The notes under the pieces are model-generated. The model ran no database searches. It worked only from the letters and a program-made list of their open reading frames with translations, and was not told where the DNA came from. This document shows, piece by piece, positions 9,262-21,835 of a DNA stretch of 64,000 nt. Made by a program: the position numbers and the translations under genes. This stretch comes from Ralstonia sp. TCR112 (GTDB lineage Bacteria > Pseudomonadota > Gammaproteobacteria > Burkholderiales > Burkholderiaceae). Position 1 is the first letter of the stretch; each line of letters opens with the position of its first letter. The stretch lies in NCBI RefSeq assembly GCF_007997035.1, contig NZ_VOSS01000029.1:24911-88910 (forward strand), read 5' to 3'.

Positions 9262-9345
9262 TTGGGATGAAAATAAACCGCAAACCCAATGGATATGCGG
9301 TTCTTGCGCCTCGGCAATGTTGCATGCCGAGCGCCTTCAAAACAC

Positions 9346-10067
<722 letters not shown>

Positions 10068-10071
<4 letters not shown>

Positions 10072-10865
10072 GCCGTCTCCTTCTGCGCGGCATTGCCGTT
10101 CGCGTCATCGTCGTCATCGCGGCCCAGGTACGCCTCGATGACTTGCGGGTCGTTGCGGATGGCCTCAGGCGGCCCTTCAGCGATGATGCGGCCGAAGTTC
10201 AGCACCGCAATGCGCTCGCACAGGCCCATCACGAAGCGCATGTCGTGTTCGATCATGAAGATCGTGTAGCCGCGCGCCTTGATGTTTTCGATCTCGGCCA
10301 TCAGGTCGACCTTCTCGCCGGTGTTCATGCCGGCCACGGGCTCGTCAAGCAGCAGCAGCTTGGGCTCGGTTGCCAGCGCGCGCGCCAGTTCGAGCTTGCG
10401 CTGGTCGCCGTACGAAAGGTTGTCGGCAATGTCATGCGCCTTGTGATCGAGCTTCACCCACGAGAGCAGCTCGAGCGCACGGTCGCGCGCACGGCGCTCG
10501 GCCGCACGGTACTTGGGCAGCGACAGCAGCAGGCCCGGCGCGCCGTAATCCAGATGCCGGTGCATGCCCACCACGACGTTCTCCAGCAGCGTCATCTCCT
10601 TGAAGATGCGGATGTTCTGGAACGTGCGTGCGATGCCCATCTGCGTAATCTCGTGCGGCTTCTTGCCGACCAGGTTTTCGCCGTTGAACGTGAGCGAGCC
10701 GCCGGTGGGCGCCAGCAGGCCCGTGATCAGATTGAACACCGTCGTCTTGCCGGCGCCGTTCGGGCCGATCAAGCCAAAGATGCTGCCTTGCGGCACTTCA
10801 ATGTTGACGTCCTGCAAGACCGACAGGCCGCCAAAGCGCTTGGAAATGGAGGTGAGTTTCAGCAT
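10068..10865 (-). CDS. livG: branched-chain amino-acid ABC transporter ATPase LivG
   Basis: A 265-residue ATPase. Walker A is GPNGAGKTTVFN, the signature region is LSYGDQRKLELARALA, and Walker B is LLLDEPVAGMN. LivG proteins are longer than LivF and have the LSYG-type signature seen here. The start MLKLTSISKRFGG at 10865 was chosen over an upstream in-frame ATG because it matches family length and lies 7 bp after the livM stop. It partners LivF at the inner face of the membrane. Confidence 0.92.
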
Positions 10866-10872
10866 GGCGGCC

Positions 10873-11781
10873 TCAGTGCGATTCATTGGAAGCAGCCGGG
10901 GTGTTGCCCGTGCCAGGCATGGTGCTGCCGCGCTTGATGCCGAACCAGCGCGCGAAACGCGACGGGTCCCAGATGCCCTTGGGCAGGAACAGCACGATCA
11001 CCATCAGGATCACGCCGTTGACGACCAGGCGGAAATCTTTGAACGCACGCAGCAACTCCGGCAGCAGCGACAGGATCAGGCTGCCGAGCACCGGGCCCGT
11101 CAGGCCATTCGTGCCGCCCAGGATCGTCATCGTCAGAATTTCGACGCCGCGGTCGAAGCCGAATTCGTTCGGGCCGATGAAGAACGTGAGGTGCGCGTTC
11201 AGTGCACCGGCCAACCCGGCGATGGCCGCACCCAGCGTGAAGGCCAGCAGCTTGGTGCCGGCCACGTTGATGCCCATGAGGCCGGCAGCCGTTTCGTCTT
11301 CCTTGATGGCCTCGAATGCGCGGCCCACCTTCGAGCGGCGCATGCGCGCCAGCACGAACAGCGTCGCCAACACGGCCACCGCCACATGCCACCACTCGGT
11401 CAATTGCGGAATGCCGTTCAGGCCCAGCGCGCCGCCAGTCCAGTTTTCGGTGTTCAGGATCAGCACGCGCACGACCTCACCGAAACCCAGCGTGGCCATG
11501 GCCAGATACACGCCCGAAAGGCGCAGCGTCGGCCGCCCGATGACAATGGCCACCACGGCCGGCGCCGCCATGCCGCCCAGCAGCGCGACGGAAAACGGCA
11601 TCTCGGCGTTCATCGTCAGCAGCGCCGCCGTGTAGGCGCCGATGCCCATGAAGGCCGCATTCGCCATCGCCAGCAGGCCGCACGACAGCGTCAGGTAAAT
11701 GGACAGCGCCAGCAATGCATTGATGCCCAGCGTGAGCACCAGGTTGCTGTAGACCGACCAGAAATTGTCGAACCATTCCAT
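10873..11781 (-). CDS. livM: branched-chain amino-acid ABC transporter permease LivM
   Basis: A 302-residue multi-spanning inner-membrane permease. Conserved family stretches are GIGAYTAALL, RLSGVYLAMATLGFGEVVR (residues about 85-105) and ILGGTNGLTGPVLGS. It pairs with LivH to form the translocation channel and is followed 7 bp later by livG. The hydrophobic profile and length are normal for LivM. Confidence 0.92.
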   Translation of the reverse strand: MEWFDNFWSVYSNLVLTLGINALLALSIYLTLSCGLLAMANAAFMGIGAYTAALLTMNAEMPFSVALLGGMAAPAVVAIVIGRPTLRLSGVYLAMATLGFGEVVRVLILNTENWTGGALGLNGIPQLTEWWHVAVAVLATLFVLARMRRSKVGRAFEAIKEDETAAGLMGINVAGTKLLAFTLGAAIAGLAGALNAHLTFFIGPNEFGFDRGVEILTMTILGGTNGLTGPVLGSLILSLLPELLRAFKDFRLVVNGVILMVIVLFLPKGIWDPSRFARWFGIKRGSTMPGTGNTPAASNESH

Positions 11782-11791
11782 ATCGGTCTCC

Positions 11792-12673
11792 TTAGGCCTT
11801 GCGTTCCAGCACCTTGCCGAACAGCCCTTGCGGCCGCACCAGCAGGATCAGGAACAGCAGACCGAACGCCACCGCATCGCGCATGGTGGAGCCGATGTAG
11901 GCCACCGACAGCACCTCGGCAAAGCCGAGGAACAGCCCGCCCAGCATCGCGCCGCGAATATCGCCCAGGCCGCCGAGGATGATGACCGCGATGCCCTTGT
12001 GCAGCATCGGCTGACCCATCAACGGGAAGACCGCGTTGGAGTACAGGCCGATCAGCACGCCCGACAAGCCGCCCAGCGCAGCGGCGGCAAACGAGGTCAG
12101 GAGGAACAGGCCTTCGACATTGATGCCCAGCAGCGCGGCGGCTTTCGGCGACTCCGCGATCGCGCGCAGCGCGCGGCCGAGTTGCGTGCGCTTGAGCAGC
12201 AGCATGAGCGCGGCCATCAGTGCGAACGACAGCACGATGATGCTCAGCTCCAGCGGGGTGAGGTGGATGCCGCCCAGGTCCAGCGAGGCATCCGAGACGA
12301 GCCCGGCCGGGAAGCGCAGGTTTTCGGCCCCGAACACGCCCTGCATGGCGTTGTTGATGGCGATGCCCGCGCCGATGGTGGCAATCATCGGGATCAGGTG
12401 CGGCGCGTTGCGGCGGCGCAGCGGGCGCAGCAGCAGCACATCGATGATGAGACCGGCGACGCCGCTGACGACAAAGCCCACGGCCAGTGCCGCCCACAGC
12501 GGCAGCTCGAAATGGAGAACGACCTGCAGCGCCGCATAGGCACCGAGCATGAAGACCGCGCCGTGCGACAGGTTGATCACGCCCAGGATGCCGAAAACCA
12601 GCGTGAACCCCAGGGCGAACAACGCATACACGCACCCGAGCGACAGCGCATTGACGAGTTGCTGTTCCAGCAT
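11792..12673 (-). CDS. livH: branched-chain amino-acid ABC transporter permease LivH
   Basis: A 293-residue permease with LivH features: an N-terminal membrane segment (LGCVYALFALGFTLVFGILG), the NLSHGAVFMLGAY motif and IILGGLGDIRGAMLGG near residue 225. It is separated from livK by about 130 bp holding a terminator-like hairpin, so expression relative to the binding protein may be lowered. It is 10 bp upstream of livM. Confidence 0.93.
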   Translation of the reverse strand: MLEQQLVNALSLGCVYALFALGFTLVFGILGVINLSHGAVFMLGAYAALQVVLHFELPLWAALAVGFVVSGVAGLIIDVLLLRPLRRRNAPHLIPMIATIGAGIAINNAMQGVFGAENLRFPAGLVSDASLDLGGIHLTPLELSIIVLSFALMAALMLLLKRTQLGRALRAIAESPKAAALLGINVEGLFLLTSFAAAALGGLSGVLIGLYSNAVFPLMGQPMLHKGIAVIILGGLGDIRGAMLGGLFLGFAEVLSVAYIGSTMRDAVAFGLLFLILLVRPQGLFGKVLERKA

Positions 12674-12729
12674 GATGAATCAGAGTGAGGTGCGGCCGAA
12701 CGTGACCGAAGCAGTCACGACGCAGCCAC

Positions 12730-12765
12730 AAAAAAAGCGATGGGGCGTAGGTTTAGCTACGCCCC
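12730..12765 (-). terminator. terminator-like hairpin between livK and livH
   Basis: On the minus strand, GGGGCGTAG-CTAAAC-CTACGCCCC is followed after 5 bp by a run of seven T. It may partly terminate transcription after livK, giving more binding protein than membrane components, a common arrangement in ABC operons. Confidence 0.65.
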
Positions 12766-12803
12766 GCCTGTCTCGTTCAAAGGGTTTCAACGAGAACCGA
12801 AGA

Positions 12804-13964
12804 TTACTTCTCGATCGTGTACTTGCCGTTCTTGGTCACGCTCACGATCGGCGTCTGCACGGCATCGTAGCCGGCCGGCTTGCCACGTGCGGTGACCTGA
12901 CGGAAGGCAAACGCGCCCGTCGCGCCGGTGTGCTTGACTGCCGGCAATGCATCGCGGATCGCCTTGCGGTCGGCTTCGAGGTTGCCGCTGAACTTGACCG
13001 TCTTCAGCGCCTTGCTGGCGATGTACATGGCGTCATACGCCTGCGCCGCAAACTGGTCCGGCGCTGCCTTGTACTTGGCGGTGTAGGCAGTGATGAACTT
13101 GCTGTTCTCGGGCGTGTGGTTCTCGATCGACCACGGGCTGCCCACCCACAGGTTGTCGGACTTGTCCTTAGCCAAGTCGAACACCTTGACCGAGTTCATG
13201 CCGTTGCCGCCGATGACCGGCACATTCAGGCCAAGCTGGCGCGCCTGTACCATGATCGGACCACCTTCGGCAATCAGCGCCGACAGCACGATCGCATCCG
13301 GATTCGTCGCCTTGATCTTGGTGAGCTGGGCCTTGAAGTCCACGTCGCCCTTGGCGAAGGTCTCGGTGGTCGTGACCGGAATCTTCAGGTCTTCGAGCGC
13401 TTTCTTGAAGTTGTCGTAGCCGCTCTTGGTGAAGACGTCGTCGTTGCCGTACAGCACGGCAACCTTCTTCACGCCGGCCTTCTTCACAACGGTCTGGATG
13501 GTGGCCGGCAGCACATCGGCTTCGGTCACGGAATTGCGGAAGACGAAATCGCCGATGCTGGTGATGCCGTCTGCGGTGTTGGAGGTGCCAAAGGCCACCG
13601 TCTTGGCAGCCTGCGCGATCGGGTCAGCCGCCTGAGCCGAGTTGGACAGCGTGGGGCCGAACACCATCGCCACCTTGTCCTGGAAGATCAGCTTCTTGAA
13701 GACGTTGATGGCCTCTTCCTTCTTGCCCTGCTCGTCTTCGATCACCAGCGCGATCTTGCTGCCGTTGATGCCGCCTGCAGCGTTGATCTCTTCAGCCGCC
13801 AGTTGGAAGCCGTTGCGGATGGCCACGCCGTACTGGGCTGCACCGCCCGACAGCGCTTCGGCCACACCGATCTTGATGTCCTGGGCCGCGAACGTCGTGC
13901 CCGTTGCGATTGCCCCCCCCGCAGCCACTGCCGTCAACAGCAGCCGTTTGATCATTTTTTGCAT
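12804..13964 (-). CDS. livK: branched-chain amino-acid ABC transporter periplasmic binding protein LivK
   Basis: A 386-residue periplasmic binding protein. It has a signal peptide (KRLLLTAVAAGGAIATGTTFAA) and a type I periplasmic-binding fold starting IKIGVAEALSGGAAQYG, with GAFAFRQVTARGKPAGYDAVQ near the C terminus. The start MQKMIKRLL at 13964 follows AAGGAG. It captures branched-chain amino acids or an analogous amide for LivHMGF. The first gene of the cluster; its 5' region is a 445-bp gap. The precise ligand is not readable from sequence. Confidence 0.9.
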   Translation of the reverse strand: MQKMIKRLLLTAVAAGGAIATGTTFAAQDIKIGVAEALSGGAAQYGVAIRNGFQLAAEEINAAGGINGSKIALVIEDEQGKKEEAINVFKKLIFQDKVAMVFGPTLSNSAQAADPIAQAAKTVAFGTSNTADGITSIGDFVFRNSVTEADVLPATIQTVVKKAGVKKVAVLYGNDDVFTKSGYDNFKKALEDLKIPVTTTETFAKGDVDFKAQLTKIKATNPDAIVLSALIAEGGPIMVQARQLGLNVPVIGGNGMNSVKVFDLAKDKSDNLWVGSPWSIENHTPENSKFITAYTAKYKAAPDQFAAQAYDAMYIASKALKTVKFSGNLEADRKAIRDALPAVKHTGATGAFAFRQVTARGKPAGYDAVQTPIVSVTKNGKYTIEK

Positions 13965-14409
13965 GCGAACCTGCTCCTTGTTTGTCCGTCGCGATTGCTT
14001 GAATGCGATGCGTCTCGAAGATGCGCTGGCCCAACACCGTCGCTCCCCCGCATGCGCCCTGCATCGCGTCCGGACGCTCGCCTGCCGGTTTCGCGCCACG
14101 CATGACCACGTTGGCGAAATAACGGAAGACCTGCCGGGCGAGCGATGCCGGATCGGGCATGCGCGCACCGGGAGTGCGTCGAAGTGTGAAGCGAAGGCGC
14201 CATGGGTGCAGCGCTCTTGTGCGACGCGCCGGGGTGGCCGGCGCGTGCAGTCAGTCGCGGGACTTTACCGGAAAGCGCACGACCGTGCGATAGGGGATTG
14301 TCCGCCGCCCGGCCTGGGGGGCCGATGTTGCGGCGCAATATTGCCTGCGCAATACCGTCGGATCGGCGCCAAGCGTACCCGTTTCTGCGTGCCGTGCGGC
14401 GCTGCGAAA
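13965..14409. other. intergenic region upstream of livK
   Basis: About 445 bp with no convincing gene. It must contain the livK promoter and the 3' flank of the GGDEF gene. The only structure I recognise is an iteron-like copy at 14372-14389. Confidence 0.5.
14372..14389 (+). repeat. isolated iteron-like element
   Basis: AGCGTACCCGTTTCTGCG, an exact consensus copy, lies 20 bp beyond the stop codon of the GGDEF gene. Confidence 0.8.
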
Positions 14410-17091
14410 TCAGCCCGCCGACAGCTCGTCGGCGCTGACAAACAGGCCCTTGCCGCGCGATTTGGCTTCGTACAACGCCTCATCGGCAGCTTCGAAGACG
14501 GCGCTTTGCGCCAACGTGCGCGCGTCGAAAGTCGCGATACCGATGCTCGCACCGACCTGCACCATCGCCTCACGCAAGCGAAACGGTTTGTTGCATGCGG
14601 CAAGGATGTTGGTAGCGACAGTCTTCGCGTCGTCCGGATGCGACAGATGTTCCAGGATGACGGCGAACTCGTCACCGCCAAAGCGCGCTACGCCGTCGTA
14701 CGGCCGCACGGCACGTGCCAAGCGTTGCGCGAAGGTCCGCAGCAGCGCATCGCCCACGGCATGTCCGTGCGTGTCGTTGACGACCTTGAAGCCGTCGAGG
14801 TCGACCAGCAGCAGCGCGCCGGTGGATCCGTTCACGCGCGCCTGGTCGAGCGCCGCCAGCAAACGCTCTTCAAAGCCGGCGCGGTTCGCCAGGCCCGTGA
14901 GGTGGTCGGTGGTGGTCAGCGCGCGCAGGCGCAGCTCCTGTTTCTTGCGCTCCGTGATGTCGAGCGTGACGGAATGCACACCAGCCACGCGGCCTTGCGC
15001 GTCAAACTGCGGAAGGTAGCTGACCTCTTCGCAGCGGTACAAATCGCGCCCGCGAAGTTCGCGCTCGAAGACCATCGTCTCGCCGCCCAGCGCGCGCCGC
15101 AACGCATCACGAAGAATGCTGTAAGCATCGTCACCCACGACTTCACGCAGCGTCTGTCCGAGCATGCTGGCGGCTGAGCGTCCGTACGCCTTCTCGTAGG
15201 CGGCATTCAGGAAGCGGAAGCGCTCGTCGGTGTCGATGAAGGCCACCAGCGCAGGCAGCGCGTCGGTCACGGTCTGCAGCGTTTCGCGGCTGCGCTGCAG
15301 CGCTTCCTTGGCCGCCCTGTCCTGCGTGATGTCGCGCATGACGGACGAGAAGTACTCCATATGCCCGGCAGGATCGCGGTGCGCGATGATCATGTGGTTG
15401 ATCGGCACAACCTGACCTTCGGCCCCACGCACAGTGGTTTCGCCAATCCATACACCATCGCGCGCGGCTGCGGGCACGGCCACCTCGCGCAGCCAGCCCA
15501 TCGTCTCTGGCGGGTAGAAATCGGCAACGGTCAGGCCTTGGAGATTGGCGTCCAGCGGGATCCCAGCGAAGCGGCGGCCGGCCGGATTCATGTAGGTGAC
15601 GTTGCCCTGGATGTCGCTCTGCGCGACAAAGTCGGTGGTGGAGTCGAGGATCTTGGTCAGCACGCGCGACGCCTGTTGGGCCCGCGCCCGCACGGTGATG
15701 TCTTCCATGACCCCAACGTGGCCGACTACCTCGTCGTCCACCCGCACGGGTGCCGTGGTGACGACCAGCAACCGCTCGCCGATGCCCGGCACGATCACGC
15801 GCTGCTCGGCGCTGTAGCCGGCGCCGCGCGCGAGGGCGTCGCGCCAACCGGCCATGGTGGCATCGCGGTCGTCCGGATGCAGGCGCGCAAGCCACACGTC
15901 GGCCAGCGCCTCCTCGGGCGTGGCGCCGAGCAGGCGGCGATACGCCTCGTTGGTATAGACGGTCCGGCCGTCCGCATCCGAACGGAACAACCCCAGCGGC
16001 GAGGCATCGTTCACCGCTTCCAGTTCGGCGCGCTGGCGGACGACCTCGCCCATCAGCTTGTGGAACGCTGTCGACACCGCCTCGATTTCCGCCGAGGCAC
16101 CGCCCAGTTCAAGCGGCGGCGCATTGCGCAAGTCCGTGGCAGAGAGCTGCGTCATGGCGGCGTGCAGCCGGCCAAGCGGGCGCAGCAGCCACAGCATCGC
16201 CGCCCACACCGATCCGCCGATCAGCGCCGCGAGCACCAGGAGCGACCAGCGGAAGCGCTGGCGCATGAGGAAGAGCTGCCGGTTGGCCTCGGCGCCGGGC
16301 AACACGGCAGCGAGCGTCCAGCCGGCCGCGATGATGTCTTGCGTGGTGACCACGTCGCCGCCGCGCTCGGGCAGCGCATCGGGATCCGCGCGGAAGGCCG
16401 AGGCTGCCGCCGGATCGGCGTCAAGCGGCGCGAGCGTCTTGTCGGCCTCGGGGTGAACGATATAGACCGGGTTCTCACCTCGCGTGGCCAGGTAGACATG
16501 GCCCGTCTGGCCTACGCGCATGTCGCGCAGGTCGCCCAGAAAGTTCGGCTTGAGCAGGTACAGCGAGGCGCCGATCAGCCCCACGAGATTGCCGTCCTGG
16601 TCATGCACAGGCGCCGCCATGATGACGATGGGCTCACCACCCACGCGGTTGCGCAGCGGCGCGGAGATGGTCGGCTGGTCGACCACCAGGACTTGCCGGA
16701 AGTAGTCCCGATCCGAAATGTCGATGCCGACCACGCTTGCGCGGCGCGTCGAGGTCGTTGTCACCTTGCCGTCGGCCGAGGCCAGGAACACGCCGTCGAA
16801 CAGGCCGCTGGCCGGCTGGATGGACTGGTAGAACGCGGCTTCCTGCGCGGGCGTGTCGAACCGCACGCTGCGCATCTGCTGGGCAGTGCGTTCGAGCACG
16901 CCCAGATAGGTGTCCAGCCGCTGTTTGAGATCTTCCGCCGATTGCTTGACCAGGGCCGCCTGCTGCACCTTGATCTGCGCCATCACCTCGCGGCGGATGG
17001 GCTCGCGTTGCGACCAGCCGAACACGCTCACCACCGCCACGCTGATGACGGTCGCCATGATGGCCGCCTGCGACTTCAGGGTCAGTTTCAT
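14410..17091 (-). CDS. membrane PAS-GGDEF protein, probable diguanylate cyclase
   Basis: About 893 residues. The order is an N-terminal membrane segment (about 8-28), a periplasmic Cache-like sensor, a second membrane segment near residue 290, a HAMP-like linker, three PAS domains (about 360-780) and a GGDEF domain. The catalytic motif GGDEF is intact at about residues 805-809, so it should make cyclic di-GMP in response to a periplasmic and perhaps a cytosolic cue. No EAL domain is present. The start MKLTLKSQ at 17091 is the likeliest; GTG codons at 17109 and 17115 are alternatives. The signal is unknown. Confidence 0.9.
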   Translation of the reverse strand: MKLTLKSQAAIMATVISVAVVSVFGWSQREPIRREVMAQIKVQQAALVKQSAEDLKQRLDTYLGVLERTAQQMRSVRFDTPAQEAAFYQSIQPASGLFDGVFLASADGKVTTTSTRRASVVGIDISDRDYFRQVLVVDQPTISAPLRNRVGGEPIVIMAAPVHDQDGNLVGLIGASLYLLKPNFLGDLRDMRVGQTGHVYLATRGENPVYIVHPEADKTLAPLDADPAAASAFRADPDALPERGGDVVTTQDIIAAGWTLAAVLPGAEANRQLFLMRQRFRWSLLVLAALIGGSVWAAMLWLLRPLGRLHAAMTQLSATDLRNAPPLELGGASAEIEAVSTAFHKLMGEVVRQRAELEAVNDASPLGLFRSDADGRTVYTNEAYRRLLGATPEEALADVWLARLHPDDRDATMAGWRDALARGAGYSAEQRVIVPGIGERLLVVTTAPVRVDDEVVGHVGVMEDITVRARAQQASRVLTKILDSTTDFVAQSDIQGNVTYMNPAGRRFAGIPLDANLQGLTVADFYPPETMGWLREVAVPAAARDGVWIGETTVRGAEGQVVPINHMIIAHRDPAGHMEYFSSVMRDITQDRAAKEALQRSRETLQTVTDALPALVAFIDTDERFRFLNAAYEKAYGRSAASMLGQTLREVVGDDAYSILRDALRRALGGETMVFERELRGRDLYRCEEVSYLPQFDAQGRVAGVHSVTLDITERKKQELRLRALTTTDHLTGLANRAGFEERLLAALDQARVNGSTGALLLVDLDGFKVVNDTHGHAVGDALLRTFAQRLARAVRPYDGVARFGGDEFAVILEHLSHPDDAKTVATNILAACNKPFRLREAMVQVGASIGIATFDARTLAQSAVFEAADEALYEAKSRGKGLFVSADELSAG

Positions 17092-17198
17092 CGGACCGTC
17101 GGCTGGCACCGGCACCCCTCGCGGCCGGTGTCTTGCTGTAGTGGGAGGGCAGCCACCATAGTGCTATGCCCGCCCGTCATTGTCGAGCCGCCGCGGCG

Positions 17199-17639
17199 CT
17201 AGCGGCGGCCGCAGACGTAGGCAGCAGAGCGCGCCGCGAGCGTACCGGAGCGGATGCGCATCCAGTGCGCGCCTGCCGCGGTATCGGTATCGAGAGTGGT
17301 GCCGTCGGGGCCGCGCACCACGTAGTCCACCAGGCGGATGCGATGGCGATGGCAGTCAATTTCCTGCCGCGAAAGGATCACCGTGCCGGGCCGGTAGTGC
17401 GCCCCGTGGGCGCGGCGTTCGCTGCGCTTCAGCACGGTGCGCGCCAGAAAGGTCTTGTGGCCGGTACGGCTCGAGCGCAGCGACGTGCGGTCGATGGATG
17501 CCGCGACGGACGTCGTCGTCAGGTATTGGTGCCAACGTTCGGCCTGGGCAGGCACCGCCACGCCGAAGGCGCCAGCGCCGACAGCGCATATCCAGATCCA
17601 CCGCCACAGCATGCGTTTCACGACCGTCCGTCCTGCCAT
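17199..17639 (-). CDS. secreted hypothetical protein (surface-adhesin E-like)
   Basis: A 146-residue protein with a cleavable signal peptide (WIWICAVGAGAFGVAVPAQAE). The mature part has the pattern WHQYLTTTSVAASIDRTSLR followed by a CHRHR segment and a C-terminal cysteine in YVCGRR, which may form a disulfide. This resembles the small surface-adhesin E-like exported proteins of betaproteobacteria; the match is by general layout only. An internal ATG (MLWRWIW) 27 bp downstream is an alternative start. The function is unknown. Confidence 0.7.
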   Translation of the reverse strand: MAGRTVVKRMLWRWIWICAVGAGAFGVAVPAQAERWHQYLTTTSVAASIDRTSLRSSRTGHKTFLARTVLKRSERRAHGAHYRPGTVILSRQEIDCHRHRIRLVDYVVRGPDGTTLDTDTAAGAHWMRIRSGTLAARSAAYVCGRR

Positions 17640-17764
17640 ATCAAGAAGCCAAGAAGCGGCACTGGTGCCGCAGCCACATATTGTAACAATCGGCCCGCAA
17701 GACTTGCGCCTGAGCGCTCAGGTAGCATGCCGCCAACTCGATCGCACCGACTTCCACATCCGCC

Positions 17765-18561
17765 ATGCCCACCGTCGCTCCGTCTGCCCTCGTTGCCCAC
17801 GCCATCGCAGCCTTGCTCATTGCAAGCGTGCCCGTTGTGGCGTGGTTTTGGCTGCGGCGGCGCTTTGACCTGGCGTGGCGTGATATCGGTGTGGGCGCTG
17901 CGGTGTTTGTCGTGTTTGCGCTGGTCCTGGAGCGCACGCTGCACCTGTATCTGCTGCAACTCAATCCGACGACGGCGCATTGGCTGCGCATGCCTGCGCT
18001 GTTCGTCATCTACGGCGCGCTGATGGCTGGCTTGTTCGAAGAAAGCGGCCGCTGGCTCGGCCTGCGCTTTCTCGTGCGCACGCCCGGCGACGCCGCCACA
18101 CCGGTCGCGTACGCGCTCGGGCACGCTGGCATCGAGGCCTGGCTGGTCGGTGCGGCATCGCAGGCGCAGATGGTGATGTTCGGCATTGCCGCCAATCGGG
18201 GCGAGCTGGAGTCGCGTCTCGCCGCCAGCGGCGCCGAAGCCATGGCCGGGACGATTCACGCCATGCTCGCGCAGCTTTCGCCGTGGCTCGCGCTCGGTGC
18301 GATCAGCGAACGCGTTGCGGCGATGCTGATCCAGTTCACGCTCACGCTGGTGGTGTGGCACGCGGTGCGCCAGCGGCGTTTTGTGATTGTCGTGCTGGCG
18401 GTCCTGCTGCATGCGCTGGCGGACCTGCCGGCTGCGCTGTACCAGGTGCATGTGCTGCCCCTGGCCGTGACCGAAGCGATCTACGCGGTGGCGGCCGTGC
18501 TGCTGGCAGCAACGTGCTGGCCGCCACAGGGCGGCCGCAAGATCGGCGAATCTTCGCTGCG

Positions 18562-18565
<4 letters not shown>
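17765..18565 (+). CDS. YhfC-type intramembrane glutamic protease family protein
   Basis: A 266-residue polytopic membrane protein with about seven hydrophobic segments. The motif GLFEESGRWLGLRF near residue 92 (EE plus R), GHAGIEA near 120 and LLHALADLPAAL near 217 are the conserved acidic and histidine positions of the YhfC/PrsW-related CPBP superfamily. Such proteins are predicted intramembrane metallo- or glutamic proteases. The 3' end overlaps the convergent response-regulator gene by 4 bp. The substrate is unknown. Confidence 0.75.
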
Positions 18566-19916
<1,351 letters not shown>

Positions 19917-19920
<4 letters not shown>

Positions 19921-21832
19921 GTGGGTTTCACAACGCGTTCAAGCTCGATGATGAATTCTGCGCCACCTGCATCGTCACCCGCATTGCGACCTTCGAGCCG
20001 GCCGCCAAAGTCTTCGATGATCGCCAGCGAAATTGCCAGCCCAAGCCCCAGGCCCTGACCATCGTCCTTGGTGGTGAAGAATGGCTCAAACAGACGCGGC
20101 AACACATCGGCGGGAATGCCCGGGCCGAAGTCGCGCACGGTGATGCGTACCCATTTCTCGATGGGCTCGACACCCACGCGCACGATCGCCGATTCGGCTG
20201 CGGGCGCCTCGGCGGTGGCGTCGATGGCGTTGCGGATCAGGTTGACGAGCACTTGCTCGAGCCGCACGACATTGGCCCACACAGCAAGGTCTGCCGGCAC
20301 CGGCTCGGTCACCACGGTCACGCCGGCCTGGCGCCGACGCGTCTCGATCAGCATTAGCGCCTGGCGGATGGCTTCGTCCACCGACACCGCTGCGCGTGCC
20401 GCATCGCCCTTGCGCGAGAACGCCTTGATGTGTGAAACGATGCGCCCCATGCGTTCGGCAAGTTGGCTGATGTGCGTGAGGTTGCCGCGCACCTCGTCGA
20501 TGCGGCCGCGCTCGGCAAGCTGGTTGGCGTTGTCGGACAGCGTGGTGAGCGCGGTGAGCGGCTGGTTGAGTTCGTGCGTGATGCCGGCGGCCATCTGGCC
20601 AAGCACGGCGAGCTTGCCGGCCTGCACGGCGGCATCGCGCGTTTCGCGCAGGATGCGTTGCGCAGCGTCGAGCGCCTCGACCTTGCCGGCGAGCGCGGTG
20701 TTGGCGGACGTCAACTCGGCAGTGCGCTGGACAATGCGCGCTTCCAGGTCGCGCTGGACTTCGCGCAGGGCGGCGCGCGCGCGGCGCTGCTCTTCGCGCC
20801 GGCGCTGACGCAAACGCAAAGCGACGAGCACGGCAAAGATGAGCGCCATCGCAAACGCGGCGCTCGCCCCGGCCACGAGCGCAGTGCGCTGCTCGTCGCG
20901 CGGGTCGATCAGCACGGCGACCTGCCAGCCGAGCAGGCCCACCGGGCGGTACTGCACACGCAGTGTCGATACCGATTTTCCGGGCAACGCCACGCGCACA
21001 GTCTGCGGCGGTTCGTCCGCAGAAAAGGGTACGCTCGCGCCTTGCCCGTCGTTCATGCCGAGCGGCGTGAGGATGTGCGGCGCGTATTGGCGCGTCGCGT
21101 CGAGTGCGGCGCGCTGGTCCGCGCTCAAGGTGCCGAGCGTGCGGTATTTCCACTCCGGTACGGACGACAGGAAGATCACCCCGTGGCGATCCACCAGCAG
21201 CACCGTATCGCCGCTGCGCGACAACGTCGCTCGAACGCATCGAGGTTAACCTTCACCACCACCACGCCGATCGGCGTGTTGCCTTCGCGCACGGGCGCGG
21301 CGACAAAATAGCCCGTCTCGCCCGTGGTGTTGCCGACGCCATAGAAGCGACCCAGCCCTTCGCGCATGGCTTCGACAAAGTACGGGCGGAATGCGTAGTT
21401 CTGGCCGACGAACGAAGTGGGCAGATCCCAGTTGCTGGCGGCAATCGTGAGACCCGTCTTATTAATCAGGTGAGCGGCAGCCAGGTCGGTGGCCGCCTGG
21501 ACTTCTTTCAGATAGGCGTTGGCTGCACGGCGCGGAACGGCGTCGCCGGCCTCGGGGTTCTCCAGAAGCGCGACGTGCAGCACGTGCTCCAACGCAGCCA
21601 GCCTCGGCAACGATTCATAGCGCGCCAGCGTGCTGCGCAGATTCTGCGCGTAGAAGGTCGTGCGCTGGCCGGCCTCTTCGGCACGGGTGGCAACGTAGCG
21701 CTGCAGGGCGATGGCGTAAGCGCCCCACCCCGCCGCCGCGCAGCACGCCGCCATGGCCAGCGCGACGGCCACGCGCCACCCTCGCCCGCGTGCGGGTGGG
21801 GCAAGGTCGGCGTGGCCGTCGGTTGGCGACAT
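19917..21832 (-). pseudogene. DctB/MifS-type sensor histidine kinase, apparent 1-nt frameshift
   Basis: The N-terminal half runs from 21832 and the C-terminal half to 19917 in different frames. Restoring one base near 21229 gives a continuous 638-residue kinase (..VNLDAFER / LSRSGDTVLLVDRHG..). Features are two membrane segments around a periplasmic double-Cache sensor, a coiled coil, the H-box in GITHELNQPLTAL, and the G boxes FGPGIPADVL and GLGLAISLAI. It likely senses a dicarboxylate and phosphorylates the neighbouring regulator. Since all functional motifs are intact, a sequencing error is more likely than true loss. An iteron-like copy lies in its coding sequence. Confidence 0.85.
21018..21035 (-). 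repeat. iteron-like element inside the sensor kinase gene
   Basis: CGCAGAAAAGGGTACGCT differs from the commonest form at one base. It is read on the minus strand as part of ASVPFSADE in the periplasmic sensor domain. Confidence 0.7.
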
Positions 21833-21835
21833 GGG

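Noticed and set aside
15361..17202. 613-codon open frame on the plus strand
   Set aside because: It lies antisense to the PAS-GGDEF gene, whose catalytic motifs are intact; no recognisable protein features.
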